The position numbers and the translations under genes are program-made. DNA of 64,000 bases from an uncultured Pseudomonadales bacterium (lineage in GTDB: Bacteria; Pseudomonadota; Gammaproteobacteria; Pseudomonadales; Azotimanducaceae). The notes beneath the pieces were generated by a model, which was not told the origin of the DNA, ran no database searches, and saw nothing but the letters and a program-made list of their open reading frames with translations. The DNA is taken from positions 1,550,001 to 1,614,000 of the forward strand of contig OY282455.1 in assembly GCA_958296195.1 (NCBI GenBank), in the 5' to 3' direction. Below are positions 47,898 through 56,473 of this stretch, piece by piece (positions within the stretch are counted from its first letter, which is position 1; each line of letters opens with the position of its first letter).

Positions 47898-47937
47898 GCG
47901 AGTGCGGTGTTGGCGAAATAGGCCGGTTATCCGGAAT

Positions 47938-48720
47938 CTATGTCAGGGAACCCGGCATCCCCGGCAGGTACTGCCCGGCGATCATGCCGCCGTCAATGAC
48001 CAGTTCGGCGCCGTTGCAGTAGCTGCCGGCGTCTGACGCCAGGAACAGGACGCCCTTGGCGACCTCATCCGGGCGGCAACCGCGCTGCAAGGGCACGAAT
48101 TGGTAGTTCTGATCGATCACTTCCTGGGGCTGGCCAAAGGGGTTGGTCATCGGTGTGTTGACGCCGCCGGGGTGTACGCTGTTCACTCGGATGCCGTGCG
48201 GCCCAAGCTCCAGGGCGGCGCTGCGGGTCAGCCCGCGCACGGCGAACTTGCTGGCGCCGTAGGCGCCGGTGGCGTTGTTCGGCACCACGCCGGACACCGA
48301 GGAGGTGTTGATGATGACGCCGCCGCCCTTCTTCATGTGCGGCGCCGCCGCCTGGATGCCGAGAAAGACGCCGTTGACGTTGACGTCCATCAAGCGCCGA
48401 AAATCGTCGAAGGGCGTGTCCTCCAGCAGGTTGAAGACCAGAATGCCGGCGTTGTTGATGAGAATGTCCAAGCCGCCTTGCGCGGCAACGGTGGCGGCGG
48501 CCAGCTTGCGCCATGCGTCTTGATCGGTGACGTCGAGGACGGCGGCGGTGACCCGAGCATGCGCTTCGGCGAGTTCGTTGAGCTCGTCCTGCAAAACGTC
48601 AGCCGCCACCACATGGGCGGCGTCCGCCTCCACAAACGCCTCCACAACGGCCTTGCCGATGCCTCGGGCGGCGCCCGTAACGATGGCGACCCGACCGGTA
48701 AGCAGGTAGGGATTCGACAT
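47938..48720 (-). CDS. Short-chain dehydrogenase/reductase
   Basis: 260 residues with the classical SDR layout: cofactor motif TGAARGIGKAV (TGxxxGxG), NNAG in LINNAGILVF, and catalytic Ser-Tyr-Lys in NTSSVSGV and GAYGASKFAV. It most likely oxidises or reduces an alcohol/ketone with NAD(P). It is the last gene of a six-gene leftward operon, 8 bases after the KstD-like gene, so a hydroxysteroid- or terpenoid-type substrate is plausible but not shown. Confidence 0.88.
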   Translation of the reverse strand: MSNPYLLTGRVAIVTGAARGIGKAVVEAFVEADAAHVVAADVLQDELNELAEAHARVTAAVLDVTDQDAWRKLAAATVAAQGGLDILINNAGILVFNLLEDTPFDDFRRLMDVNVNGVFLGIQAAAPHMKKGGGVIINTSSVSGVVPNNATGAYGASKFAVRGLTRSAALELGPHGIRVNSVHPGGVNTPMTNPFGQPQEVIDQNYQFVPLQRGCRPDEVAKGVLFLASDAGSYCNGAELVIDGGMIAGQYLPGMPGSLT

Positions 48721-48728
48721 GGCGCTCT

Positions 48729-50438
48729 CTAGGGCGCGACGCTCATTTGCGCCGCATGGTGCGCGGCCAGGTAGCCGAAGGTCATGGCCGGCCCAAGGGT
48801 GGAGCCGGCACCGGGGTAGGAGCGGCCCATCACCGAGGCGCTGGTGTTGCCGATGGCGTAGAGTCCGGCGATGGGCCGGCCGTCTTCGTCCAAGGCGCGG
48901 CCATGCTCGTCGGTGACTACGCCACCCTTGGTGCCGATGTCCCCAGGGAATATCTTGAGAGCGTAGAAAGGCGCTTTGCGCAGCGCCTTGAGGCAGGGGT
49001 TGGGGGCGTTGCGCGGGTCGCCGTAATAGCGATCGTAGCCGTTGACGCCGCGCCCAAAATCCGGATCCTCGCCCTTGTCGGCGTATTCGTTGAAACGGGC
49101 GAAGGTGGCCTCCAGCACCTCCGGCGCCACCTCAATGCCCGCCGCCAGCCCCGCCACCGTGTCGCCCACGCGCAGCACCTCCATGAAGCTGGCCTTCAGC
49201 CTGCGGTCCATGGACGAAGGCCCGGGCAGCATGGGGCCGAGGGCGTACTTGCCGCGGTATTCGGCGTCAAAGACGAACCACGAGGGAGCGGTCGGGCACT
49301 CTGGTGAATTGAGCCGCATCATTTCACCGCCGGCCACATGGTAGGAGGCGGATTCGTTCATGTAGCGCTGGCCGAGTCGATTGACGATCATGCAGCCGGG
49401 CAGGGCCCGCTCCACGAACATGGGCCGCGCCCGCTCCTCGTCGCTGAGGCGGAAGGCCGGCGCCCACCAAGCCGCATCCATCAAGTCGAGAGCCGCGCCG
49501 GCCCGCTGGGCGGCCTGAATGGCGTCGCCGGTGTTGTTGCGCTGGGAGCCGGACCAGTCCGCTGAGGAGGCGGTCTGAAAATTGGCGTTGCGCATCTCCG
49601 TGTTGCGCTCGAAGCCGCCGGCGCCGAGCACCACGCCACGCCGGGCGCGTATGACGCGCCGTTCGCCGCTCAAGTCCACCACGGCACCGACCACCCGGCC
49701 CTGCTCCACGATCAGATCCTTGCAGGACAGGCCCAGCTGCACCGGCACGTTGCGGGCGTTCAGCCCTAGGCGCAATTGCGCCAGCAAGGCGTTGCCGGCG
49801 GTGAGGCGGCGGTCCTTCGGCGAGCGGTAGCGTTGCGGCAAGTCCAGCCAGTAGCGGCCCATGACCTTGAGGACGGTCCACAACCAGCCCTTGCCGCGGG
49901 TGATGATGGGACGCGCCTCGCTGATGGTCCAGTTGACCCGTCCGAAGGCTTGGCCGGCCTGATGCACGGGTTGCAGGCTAGCGTAGTCTGGACCGAGCTG
50001 GCCGGCGGTGATGGGCACCGTCTCGTGGGAGCGGTTCTGCTTGGCGCTCGGCAGGTCCATGTGGTAGTCCGCATAGTTGACGCAGCGGAACTTCGGCCCG
50101 CCGTGCTGCTCCAGAAAGTCCAGCATCTTGGCGGCGTTGTCGATGTACGCCTTGATCTTGCTGTCCGGGGTCTCGTCGCCCACTAGGGCCTTGACGTACT
50201 CGAACGCCTCCTCCGGCGTATCATCGAGGCCGGCTTCGCGCATGTGGCGGCTGCACGGAATCCACAGCGTACCCCCGGAACTGGCGGAGGTGCCACCCCA
50301 GAGGTGGCCCTTCTCGACCACCAAGGGCGCCAGGCCGAGCTCCGCGGCGGTGAGCGCCGCGGTCAGGGCACCGGCGCCGGAGCCGACCACCAAGACGTCA
50401 ACTTCCCAAACGGGCGGGGACTCATCCGTCAAACGCAC
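48729..50438 (-). CDS. FAD-dependent 3-ketosteroid dehydrogenase-like flavoprotein
   Basis: 569 residues. VDVLVVGSGAGALTAALTAA is the FAD Rossmann motif, and EKGHLWGGTSASSGGTLWIP follows as in the KstD/fumarate reductase flavoprotein family. The C-terminus GLYAIGNTSASVMGRSYPGA then GSTLGPAMTFGYLAA is characteristic of 3-ketosteroid delta-1-dehydrogenases and relatives. It would introduce a C=C bond next to a ring ketone. Neighbours include a Rieske oxygenase and SDRs, as in steroid-ring opening. Related family members act on other cyclic ketones, so the substrate is open. Confidence 0.85.
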   Translation of the reverse strand: MRLTDESPPVWEVDVLVVGSGAGALTAALTAAELGLAPLVVEKGHLWGGTSASSGGTLWIPCSRHMREAGLDDTPEEAFEYVKALVGDETPDSKIKAYIDNAAKMLDFLEQHGGPKFRCVNYADYHMDLPSAKQNRSHETVPITAGQLGPDYASLQPVHQAGQAFGRVNWTISEARPIITRGKGWLWTVLKVMGRYWLDLPQRYRSPKDRRLTAGNALLAQLRLGLNARNVPVQLGLSCKDLIVEQGRVVGAVVDLSGERRVIRARRGVVLGAGGFERNTEMRNANFQTASSADWSGSQRNNTGDAIQAAQRAGAALDLMDAAWWAPAFRLSDEERARPMFVERALPGCMIVNRLGQRYMNESASYHVAGGEMMRLNSPECPTAPSWFVFDAEYRGKYALGPMLPGPSSMDRRLKASFMEVLRVGDTVAGLAAGIEVAPEVLEATFARFNEYADKGEDPDFGRGVNGYDRYYGDPRNAPNPCLKALRKAPFYALKIFPGDIGTKGGVVTDEHGRALDEDGRPIAGLYAIGNTSASVMGRSYPGAGSTLGPAMTFGYLAAHHAAQMSVAP

Positions 50439-50490
50439 ATCTCCAATTGAAGGGGGGCTGTCATGGCGCAGATAGGCGGCGGCGCTTTGT

Positions 50491-51711
50491 CTAAGCGGCG
50501 AAGCTCTCCCGCCGCGGCCCCACCCGCTCGGCCACCTTCCCCAGCCCCGCTTCGTCCATGCCGTAGAAGGTCACGGCGTTGCCGCCGAGCATGGCGGCCA
50601 CGTCGTCGTCCGGCAAGCCCTTGAAGGTCTCGATCATGGCCGGGGCGGTGTGCGGCCAAGTGCCTTCCGGATGGGGATAGTCGGTGCCCCACATGATCTG
50701 GCTCATGCCCAACTGATGGCGCATCTCCGCATCGGATCTCGGCATGCAGGAGGCGCCGATGGCGCAGTTGCGGCGGAAGTAGTCGGTTGGCGACATGGAG
50801 AGCTGGCTGCGGTAGTCCCCCAGCTTGGCGCTGAAGTAGGTGTCGTAGTAGTGGTGGTCCAACATGCGGAACAAGGGCGGCAGCAGCCAGCCCTGGCCGG
50901 TTTCGGTGACGCTGGCCTTCAACTTGGGATAGCGCTCGAAGACGCCGCCCCAGAGCATGAAGATGAGCGGCCGGTAGGTCCAGAAGAACACCTCGGAGAT
51001 ATAGACGCCCACCGCACCGGGGTACTGGCTTTGGTCGTTGTCCGGGAAAGTTCCGCCAAAGAAGTCATCGAATGGGCCGGGGCCGGAATGGAAGCAGACC
51101 ACCAGCCCAAGGTCTTCGCAGGCCTCCCAGAACGGGTTGTAGCGGGGGTGGTGGTAGTGCTCGAAGCCCTGCATGATCACCGGAATCAGCATGCCGCCCA
51201 AGCCGTTTTCGGCGGCAAACTTGGCCTCCTGCACCGCCCGCTCAACATCCCAAAGGAGGGGGCAGACAGCCACTCCGAAATGGCGCACCGGATTGCGGGC
51301 GCAGAGCTCCGACAGCCAGCGGTTGTGCGCCCGAGCGCCGGCCCATTGCAGGTCCGGCACGATGTTCTTGGTGGGCAAGGCCAGACCGGCACCGAAGGGT
51401 GGCGTGTTTTGCTCCGTTATGCCGTCCGGGAAGATGATCTCCCCAGCCAAGCCGTCGCCGTCGAGCACCTCCAAGCGGCGCTCGTAGTCCCAAGCGCCGG
51501 TGAGCTGGGCCTCCACCCCGGAGCGCCACTGCTCGTTGGCCTCCTTCACCAAAAAGACCTTCTCGAACTTGTCGGTCATGCTCTTTTGGATGGGCAGCGC
51601 CATGTCGAAGGTTTCCCGATGCTGCGGGTCCAGGTACTCGCGGTACTGCTCCGGCGGCAGCCCGGCATGGCAGTCGGAGGAAATGACGAGGTAACGGTCC
51701 ATGATGTTCAC
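50491..51711 (-). CDS. Amidohydrolase-family metal-dependent hydrolase
   Basis: 406 residues. ISSDCHAGLP has the DxH metal ligands of amidohydrolase_2 TIM barrels; LGLVVCFHSGPG supplies a third His and IMWGTDYPHPEGTWP the C-terminal Asp. Such enzymes include decarboxylases (ACMSD-like) and C-C or C-N hydrolases in ring degradation. The start is MNIMDRYLVI at 51711; the second Met is also possible. It lies 45 bases after the Rieske oxygenase gene and 52 before the flavoprotein gene, within the operon. Confidence 0.88.
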   Translation of the reverse strand: MNIMDRYLVISSDCHAGLPPEQYREYLDPQHRETFDMALPIQKSMTDKFEKVFLVKEANEQWRSGVEAQLTGAWDYERRLEVLDGDGLAGEIIFPDGITEQNTPPFGAGLALPTKNIVPDLQWAGARAHNRWLSELCARNPVRHFGVAVCPLLWDVERAVQEAKFAAENGLGGMLIPVIMQGFEHYHHPRYNPFWEACEDLGLVVCFHSGPGPFDDFFGGTFPDNDQSQYPGAVGVYISEVFFWTYRPLIFMLWGGVFERYPKLKASVTETGQGWLLPPLFRMLDHHYYDTYFSAKLGDYRSQLSMSPTDYFRRNCAIGASCMPRSDAEMRHQLGMSQIMWGTDYPHPEGTWPHTAPAMIETFKGLPDDDVAAMLGGNAVTFYGMDEAGLGKVAERVGPRRESFAA

Positions 51712-51756
51712 CTTTGCAAATTGTCGATGGTTTTTGCAGGGATTTCGCCGCAGGGT

Positions 51757-52761
51757 CTAGGAAACCACGCGCATCGGCATCCGCTCCGCCGCCGGGTCGT
51801 CGTAGAACTGGCTGAACCAGCGGCGGTACTTGGCGATGGGGCCGTCGCCGTCGCACAGGATGGGCGACTCCTGATACTTCTTGTTTTGCCAGATGGGTAT
51901 GTCCTGGCCCACCTGGTAAACGATCTCGGCGATGGTGCCCTCGGCGAGCAAGTCGAACTTCTCGGAGATGTCCAGTGGCTTGGCGAACGCGAAGCGCAGC
52001 TTCATCTTGTTGGCGCTGATGGGCGTCACCGTGCCCATCAGAAACGTCTTGAACGCCTTGCTGAACATCTGGGTGCTCATGCCGGGGCCGCAGTTCTTGC
52101 TGAGCAGGTGTATGTCCACCTGCTGGTTGAAATCGATGTTGCCCTCTTCGTCAATGTGCGGGCCGACGGAGGTCATGTCCGTGGAGCGCCGATGCCCCTC
52201 TAGGGTGATCTTGGCGGTGGGCATCTTCATGGCCCGATGCACATAGATGAAGTGGGCGATGTCAACGGCGTTCTCCCCGGTTTCCTGAATGGGCGCGTTG
52301 ATCTCCCAGTCGTAGCACTTGAACTCGCTCCAGTTGGGGTCGGCGAGCTCCGGCACTTCGTCCAGTTCAAAGAGCGGCGGCAGCCGACGGGGATGGTACC
52401 AAGCCCAAACCATGCGGTTGCACTCCCGCACCGGATAGCTGTACAGGCATTGCCCCTCCCGCGCCCGCTTTGGAATTTCCTTGGCATAGGGCACGCCGAC
52501 GCATTCGCCGCCGCCGTTGAACTCCCAGCCGTGGAAGGGGCAGGCGATGGCCTCCCCATGCACTTTGCCGCCGTGCCCCAAGTGGGCGCCTAGGTGGGGG
52601 CAGAACGCCTCCAGCGCCCGAGGCTCACCCTCTTCGGTGCGGAACAGCACCATGTGCTCGTCGAAGAAGTAGTGCGGCTGCACGTCGCCGGAGGCCAACT
52701 CGCTGCTGTAGGCCAAGGCGTACCAGCCGAAGGGAATGGGCAAATTCGCGTTCTGTTCCAT
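51757..52761 (-). CDS. Rieske non-heme iron oxygenase, KshA-like
   Basis: 334 residues from MEQNANLPIPFGWYALAYSS at 52761; the frame extends upstream to 52872 but with no family match. The Rieske cluster ligands are CPHLGAHLGHGG and CPFHGWEF (CxH ... CxxH). The mononuclear iron site is ENAVDIAHFIYVHRAMK (Asn/Asp plus two His). Architecture and length resemble 3-ketosteroid 9-alpha-hydroxylase KshA and related monooxygenases. A reductase partner is not in the operon and must come from elsewhere. It follows an SDR gene by 11 bases. Confidence 0.88.
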   Translation of the reverse strand: MEQNANLPIPFGWYALAYSSELASGDVQPHYFFDEHMVLFRTEEGEPRALEAFCPHLGAHLGHGGKVHGEAIACPFHGWEFNGGGECVGVPYAKEIPKRAREGQCLYSYPVRECNRMVWAWYHPRRLPPLFELDEVPELADPNWSEFKCYDWEINAPIQETGENAVDIAHFIYVHRAMKMPTAKITLEGHRRSTDMTSVGPHIDEEGNIDFNQQVDIHLLSKNCGPGMSTQMFSKAFKTFLMGTVTPISANKMKLRFAFAKPLDISEKFDLLAEGTIAEIVYQVGQDIPIWQNKKYQESPILCDGDGPIAKYRRWFSQFYDDPAAERMPMRVVS

Positions 52762-52772
52762 GATTTGGCTCC

Positions 52773-53651
52773 TTACCCCAAGGTCGGGATGGGTGGATTG
52801 GTGCGGTTCAGGATGGAGTCCATGCGCTCCTTGATGCGGGCTTCCGTGCCCGGATTCAGCGGCAGAATCCAAAACTTGCCGTCGCGCACGCCTTGCAGGG
52901 CGGTCTGCGCCACCTCGTCGGGATGGGTGGTGGTCAGCTTCATGCCGAACGCCTCCATCATCCTGCGCATGTCATCCACGGTGCGGATGCCGGTGTCCGG
53001 CGCGTCCGCTGGTTTCTCAAAATGGGCGGGCCGGACCCGGTCCGAATCGAAAATGCCGGTCTCGACGATGTGCGGCCCCGGAAACAGGGCATGCACCTGC
53101 ACGGAGCTCTGCTGGTTCAGGCATTGGTAGTGCAGGGCCTCCGTGATCGCCTGCACCGCCGCCTTGGTGGCCGAATAGACGGGCTGGTCGGGATACACCA
53201 GGAAGGCGCCGTTGCCGGAGCCGGTGATGACGAGGTGCGCCTCCTCGCCTTGGTCCGTAAGCCTGGGCATGAAGGCGTTGATGGTGCGCACCACGCCCCA
53301 GAAGTTCACATCGAAGCACCACTTCCAGTCATTCTCCGCATAGCCCCACATCGGCCCGGCCTCTCCGGCGGCGATGCCGGCGTTGGCGAACACCAGATGG
53401 GCGCCGCCCAGCTCGTCAAAGGCGCAGGCGGCCAGCGCATCGAGGCTGGCCTGATCGGTGACGTCGCAAGTTTGGGCGTGGGCGTCCGCGCCCTTTTGCC
53501 GTAGTTCCGCTTGGACGGCGGCCAGCCCGGTCTCGTCAACATCGGCGATGAGCACCCGCCCGCCCACGTCCGTCAGAGCGTGGGCCAATGAGCGGCCAAC
53601 GCCGCTGGCGCCGCCGGTGATGACGGCCAACTTGTCCTTGAAATCCTGCAT
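52773..53651 (-). CDS. Short-chain dehydrogenase/reductase
   Basis: 292 residues from MQDFKDKLAVITGGASGVGR at 53651, with the frame upstream being unrelated. Motifs: TGGASGVGRS, NAGIAAGE in VFANAGIAA, Ser in ITGSGNGAF and Tyr/Lys in YSATKAAV. The longer C-terminus (TVDDMRRMMEAFGMKLTTTH ...) is typical of SDRs with an added helical substrate lid. It is the second gene of the operon, 19 bases after the decarboxylase-like gene. Confidence 0.88.
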   Translation of the reverse strand: MQDFKDKLAVITGGASGVGRSLAHALTDVGGRVLIADVDETGLAAVQAELRQKGADAHAQTCDVTDQASLDALAACAFDELGGAHLVFANAGIAAGEAGPMWGYAENDWKWCFDVNFWGVVRTINAFMPRLTDQGEEAHLVITGSGNGAFLVYPDQPVYSATKAAVQAITEALHYQCLNQQSSVQVHALFPGPHIVETGIFDSDRVRPAHFEKPADAPDTGIRTVDDMRRMMEAFGMKLTTTHPDEVAQTALQGVRDGKFWILPLNPGTEARIKERMDSILNRTNPPIPTLG

Positions 53652-53670
53652 TTTGCGGTTGCTCCTTGTG

Positions 53671-54438
53671 CTAGCTGGCCGGCGGGCCGCCGAGCTGGCC
53701 GGGGAAGCGGGTGCCGCCAATGGTGTCCGCAAAGGGCCAAAAACCCTCCGGGTCCAAGGGGCCGGCCAGCGTGATTTCCCGGGCCAGGAACTCCGGCCAC
53801 CAGAGGCGGGCGTTGATTGCGCCGGCCACCGGCAGCTTTTGCGCGATGGGGTCCCAAGCGCTGTCCCGCAGGATCAGTTCGCCGTCCAATGCCTGCTGGA
53901 AGGCGGTGCGGTACTTGGCATAGACCTTCAGCACCTGGGGCGAATAGTCGTACTGGTTGGGCTGCATGGTCAGGGAGCGGGACGCCTTGATCCACCATTC
54001 GTTGACTTCCGTGATCTCTCCCGGCTCGTCGTCTTGGCTGACCGTGCCTTGGTACTCAAAGAAAGTGCAGCCCTTGTGCTCCACGAATGCCTCCACCTTG
54101 TTGTGCAGGCGGTAATAGCGGACGCTGGCCAAATACTTGGGCTGCCCCCAATGCTCCCGGCTGATGTAAACAGCCTGCTCCTGGTCGATGGCGTAGCCTA
54201 GGGAATATTCCCCCTCCACGCCGTCGTAGGCCGCCGCCACGTTCATCACCAAACCCAGTTCGGGTTCGTTGTTCACGGGGAAGTTGTAGAGGGTGAGCCG
54301 GACTTCGGGGCTGCTCGCCGGGCTTATGCCGGGCGGCAGCAGGGCGGCGAGCTTGTCGGCATCCGTCAGATAGTCGATCTTCAGCATCGGCCAGTTCAGG
54401 TTGTCTCCGGGAATGCCCTGGGGCGCGGCGTCGCTCAT
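53671..54438 (-). CDS. Acetoacetate decarboxylase-family protein
   Basis: 255 residues. The sequence SREHWGQPKYLASVRYY resembles the REHxGxPKxLA stretch that carries the active-site Lys of acetoacetate decarboxylases, preceded by EPELGLVMNVAAAYDGVEGE. The family includes beta-ketoacid decarboxylases and enzymes that act on other keto compounds through a Schiff base. It is the first gene of the operon, transcribed from the region that faces the TetR gene. Its substrate is unknown. Confidence 0.83.
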   Translation of the reverse strand: MSDAAPQGIPGDNLNWPMLKIDYLTDADKLAALLPPGISPASSPEVRLTLYNFPVNNEPELGLVMNVAAAYDGVEGEYSLGYAIDQEQAVYISREHWGQPKYLASVRYYRLHNKVEAFVEHKGCTFFEYQGTVSQDDEPGEITEVNEWWIKASRSLTMQPNQYDYSPQVLKVYAKYRTAFQQALDGELILRDSAWDPIAQKLPVAGAINARLWWPEFLAREITLAGPLDPEGFWPFADTIGGTRFPGQLGGPPAS

Positions 54439-54571
54439 GTCGCTCTCCTTTGCGCTCTTGTCCTTCGTTCCGCCAACCCGCGTTACGCCGGTTGGCTGCG
54501 TCCTTTTGCTGCGGCGTTCCGGCCACCAGCCTGCTTAAGGGCCATCCACGGCCCCTTCGCTCCGTCAATCA

Positions 54572-54598
54572 CGGAACAGAATACACAATTTTGTTCCG
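54572..54598. promoter_or_regulatory. Inverted repeat, likely TetR operator
   Basis: CGGAACA and TGTTCCG form a 7-bp inverted repeat with 13 bases between, and a further GGAAC half-site lies to the right (about 54613). The site lies in the AT-rich divergent region between the catabolic operon and the TetR gene (54439-54642), which holds both promoters. A TetR-family dimer binding here could repress both genes; binding is inferred from position and symmetry. Confidence 0.6.
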
Positions 54599-54642
54599 AC
54601 ACAATAGCAAAATGGAACTTTTTTCGGTATTTTATTCCGCCC

Positions 54643-55299
54643 ATGAACGTCGCCACCCTGCCCAGCCGTCAACAAGCCCGCACCGAGGACACCCGCCGGA
54701 CCATTCTCGATGCGGCGGTGGCCCTCTATGCGGCACAGGGTGTCGAGGGCACCACCACCAGCGCCGTCATCACCCGCTCAGGCTTGGGCCGCACCACTTT
54801 CTACCGCTACTTCAAGGACGCCGACGAGGTGCTGAACCAAGCGGTGATCCGGGATTTCGACGCAGTGATGGCGGACTTCGCCGCGCAACGCTACGAACAC
54901 GCCAGCCTGGCGGCGCAGATCGTGGAGGACATGCTTTGGTTCATCCACCAATTGCGCCGCCGCCCTGCCCTGAAACTGCTGTTCGCAGACAACAGCGCCC
55001 AGCTCTACGAGCGCCTGAACGTGGCTCTGAACGCCTGCTCCCGGGCCACCCTAGCCTGCATTCGCCCCACTTTCGAGCGGGCGCAACGCCAAGGCCGGCT
55101 GCGGCCGGGCATCACCTTGGAGAAGTATGTGGAGTGGTGCAGCTTCGTCGGCATGTCCTTGCAGATTGTGGACTTCTTTCTCGCCGGCGATGAAGCCCAA
55201 TTGCGCGAAATGCTGCAGGACTTCCTGGTGCCTTCCCTAATCGTCCCGGATGCCGAAGCGGCACCTGCAAGTGCTCCCCAAACCAGACAATCCGCCTAA
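54643..55299 (+). CDS. TetR-family transcriptional regulator
   Basis: 218 residues. The N-terminal helix-turn-helix reads RRTILDAAVALYAAQGVEGT then SGLGRTTFYRYFKDADEVL, the TetR signature; the rest is a helical ligand-binding domain. It diverges from the acetoacetate decarboxylase-like gene and probably represses the catabolic operon until its inducer (substrate or pathway intermediate) binds. The start ATG at 54643 lies in an AT-rich stretch with no strong Shine-Dalgarno. Confidence 0.9.
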   Translation: MNVATLPSRQQARTEDTRRTILDAAVALYAAQGVEGTTTSAVITRSGLGRTTFYRYFKDADEVLNQAVIRDFDAVMADFAAQRYEHASLAAQIVEDMLWFIHQLRRRPALKLLFADNSAQLYERLNVALNACSRATLACIRPTFERAQRQGRLRPGITLEKYVEWCSFVGMSLQIVDFFLAGDEAQLREMLQDFLVPSLIVPDAEAAPASAPQTRQSA

Positions 55300-55332
55300 C
55301 TAAGGAGCGGCGTGGGGTAGCTGCACGGTGCA

Positions 55333-55833
55333 TCAGCTACAGGAATTTTGCGGCAGCCCCAGCGCCCCAATTGGCTGGCGAACCGACGCCGAAGATGCCG
55401 TTCCACCCAGCAGACGGGCCATCTTTTTCGGGAAGAGTGCGGCTCCCAAGACGGCCAGGGAGAGGAACAGGTGTTGCACCAACATCTGAAAAGTGGCGAG
55501 CAGGCCCGCCGCCGGATGCGCGGCGATGGTGGCTGCCAAACTCTTGGCGCATGCCATGCCTGCCACCATCCAAAGCAGAGCCAGTGCGCTGCCGGCGACC
55601 CGCACGGACAAATTGGAGCGGCCGGCGATTTGCGGCCGAAACGCCAAGGCCATGCCGGTCACAGCCAGCAGAATGGAGAAGGGGAACAGGAGCGCGTAAA
55701 AACCTTCGTAGGCGTTCAACCCGGTGGCGTACTTATAGGGAACGTAAACAGCCAAGCTAGCCCCGGATGCGAACAGGGCCAAGCGAATCATGCGGATGCG
55801 CCGTTCCTGGGATTTGTGGATTTGGGAAAACAT
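55333..55833 (-). CDS. Four-helix membrane protein of unknown function
   Basis: 166 residues from the ATG at 55833 (MFSQIHKSQERRIRMIRLAL), chosen because GGAGGAACG lies upstream; the frame extends to 55926. Hydrophobic stretches lie near residues 19-38 (LALFASGASLAVYVPYKY), 48-68 (FYALLFPFSILLAVTGMALA), 82-102 (AGSALALLWMVAGMACAKS) and 112-132 (LLATFQMLVQHLFLSLAVLG). I recognise no family. It converges with the TetR gene and seems unconnected to the operons either side. Confidence 0.65.
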   Translation of the reverse strand: MFSQIHKSQERRIRMIRLALFASGASLAVYVPYKYATGLNAYEGFYALLFPFSILLAVTGMALAFRPQIAGRSNLSVRVAGSALALLWMVAGMACAKSLAATIAAHPAAGLLATFQMLVQHLFLSLAVLGAALFPKKMARLLGGTASSASVRQPIGALGLPQNSCS

Positions 55834-55980
55834 GTGCGTTCCTCCTACGGCGTCAACCGTATCCGTCAAGCGATGGTTAAATGCTAATGTGGGCGGGCGG
55901 GCAGTGCAAGTGCTTTGCGTCAACATGGGGGGATAGGGCGATTTTAGAGTCGCTCGTTGTGGAAGTTGCTGCGTTGGGCC

Positions 55981-56345
55981 TTAGTTTTCAGGACGGGGAT
56001 GAGTGAGGGGCTGTGTTCGGGAGGGGCGGAGAGGGGCGTTTTTCCACCTGTTCGAAGCAGTTGGGGGTGTCCCGGCAGGGCGGCCAGTTCGTCGGGGGCT
56101 CCGTCCAGCGGGATGGGCGCGGCAGCGGCGGGTCTCGATCCGGCCGTGACCCTTCTCCAAAGATCTCGAACTCCGTCGCCGCATCTCAGCCCAGCAGCCG
56201 GATGTCATCAAGCAGCGCCGGCTCGAGGCTCCCGCAAAACAATGCCATCCAACCGCTTCGCCAAGGCGAGGATCCTCGACAGCCAACTCAGACGGCTTTG
56301 CGGCACATTCCCAAATAAATGTCCAGAGCCAGGCTTTCTTCAATT
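55981..56345 (-). pseudogene. Possible ISAs1-type transposase fragment
   Basis: The minus strand contains RRRSSRSLEKGHGRIETRRC, in which EKGHGRIETR resembles a conserved stretch of ISAs1-family transposases. Around it the frame is not convincingly protein-like. There are no clear ends. The interval 55834-56473 otherwise holds no gene; 56346-56473 is AT-richer and probably contains the hydrogenase promoter. Confidence 0.35.
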
Positions 56346-56473
56346 ATATCAGCTAGTTAGGGGATCTATAAAATCGTCCTACATGGGAGGGACCATTGGG
56401 GTTGACTCCGCCTCAAAAGGAAATATGATTAGTCAATCGCCTTGAACAAAGTCGGTCACTAAATGGCGCAGCC

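Noticed and set aside
50650-52203. 517-codon plus frame opposite the amidohydrolase and Rieske genes
   Set aside because: Spans two well-supported minus genes and has no domain.
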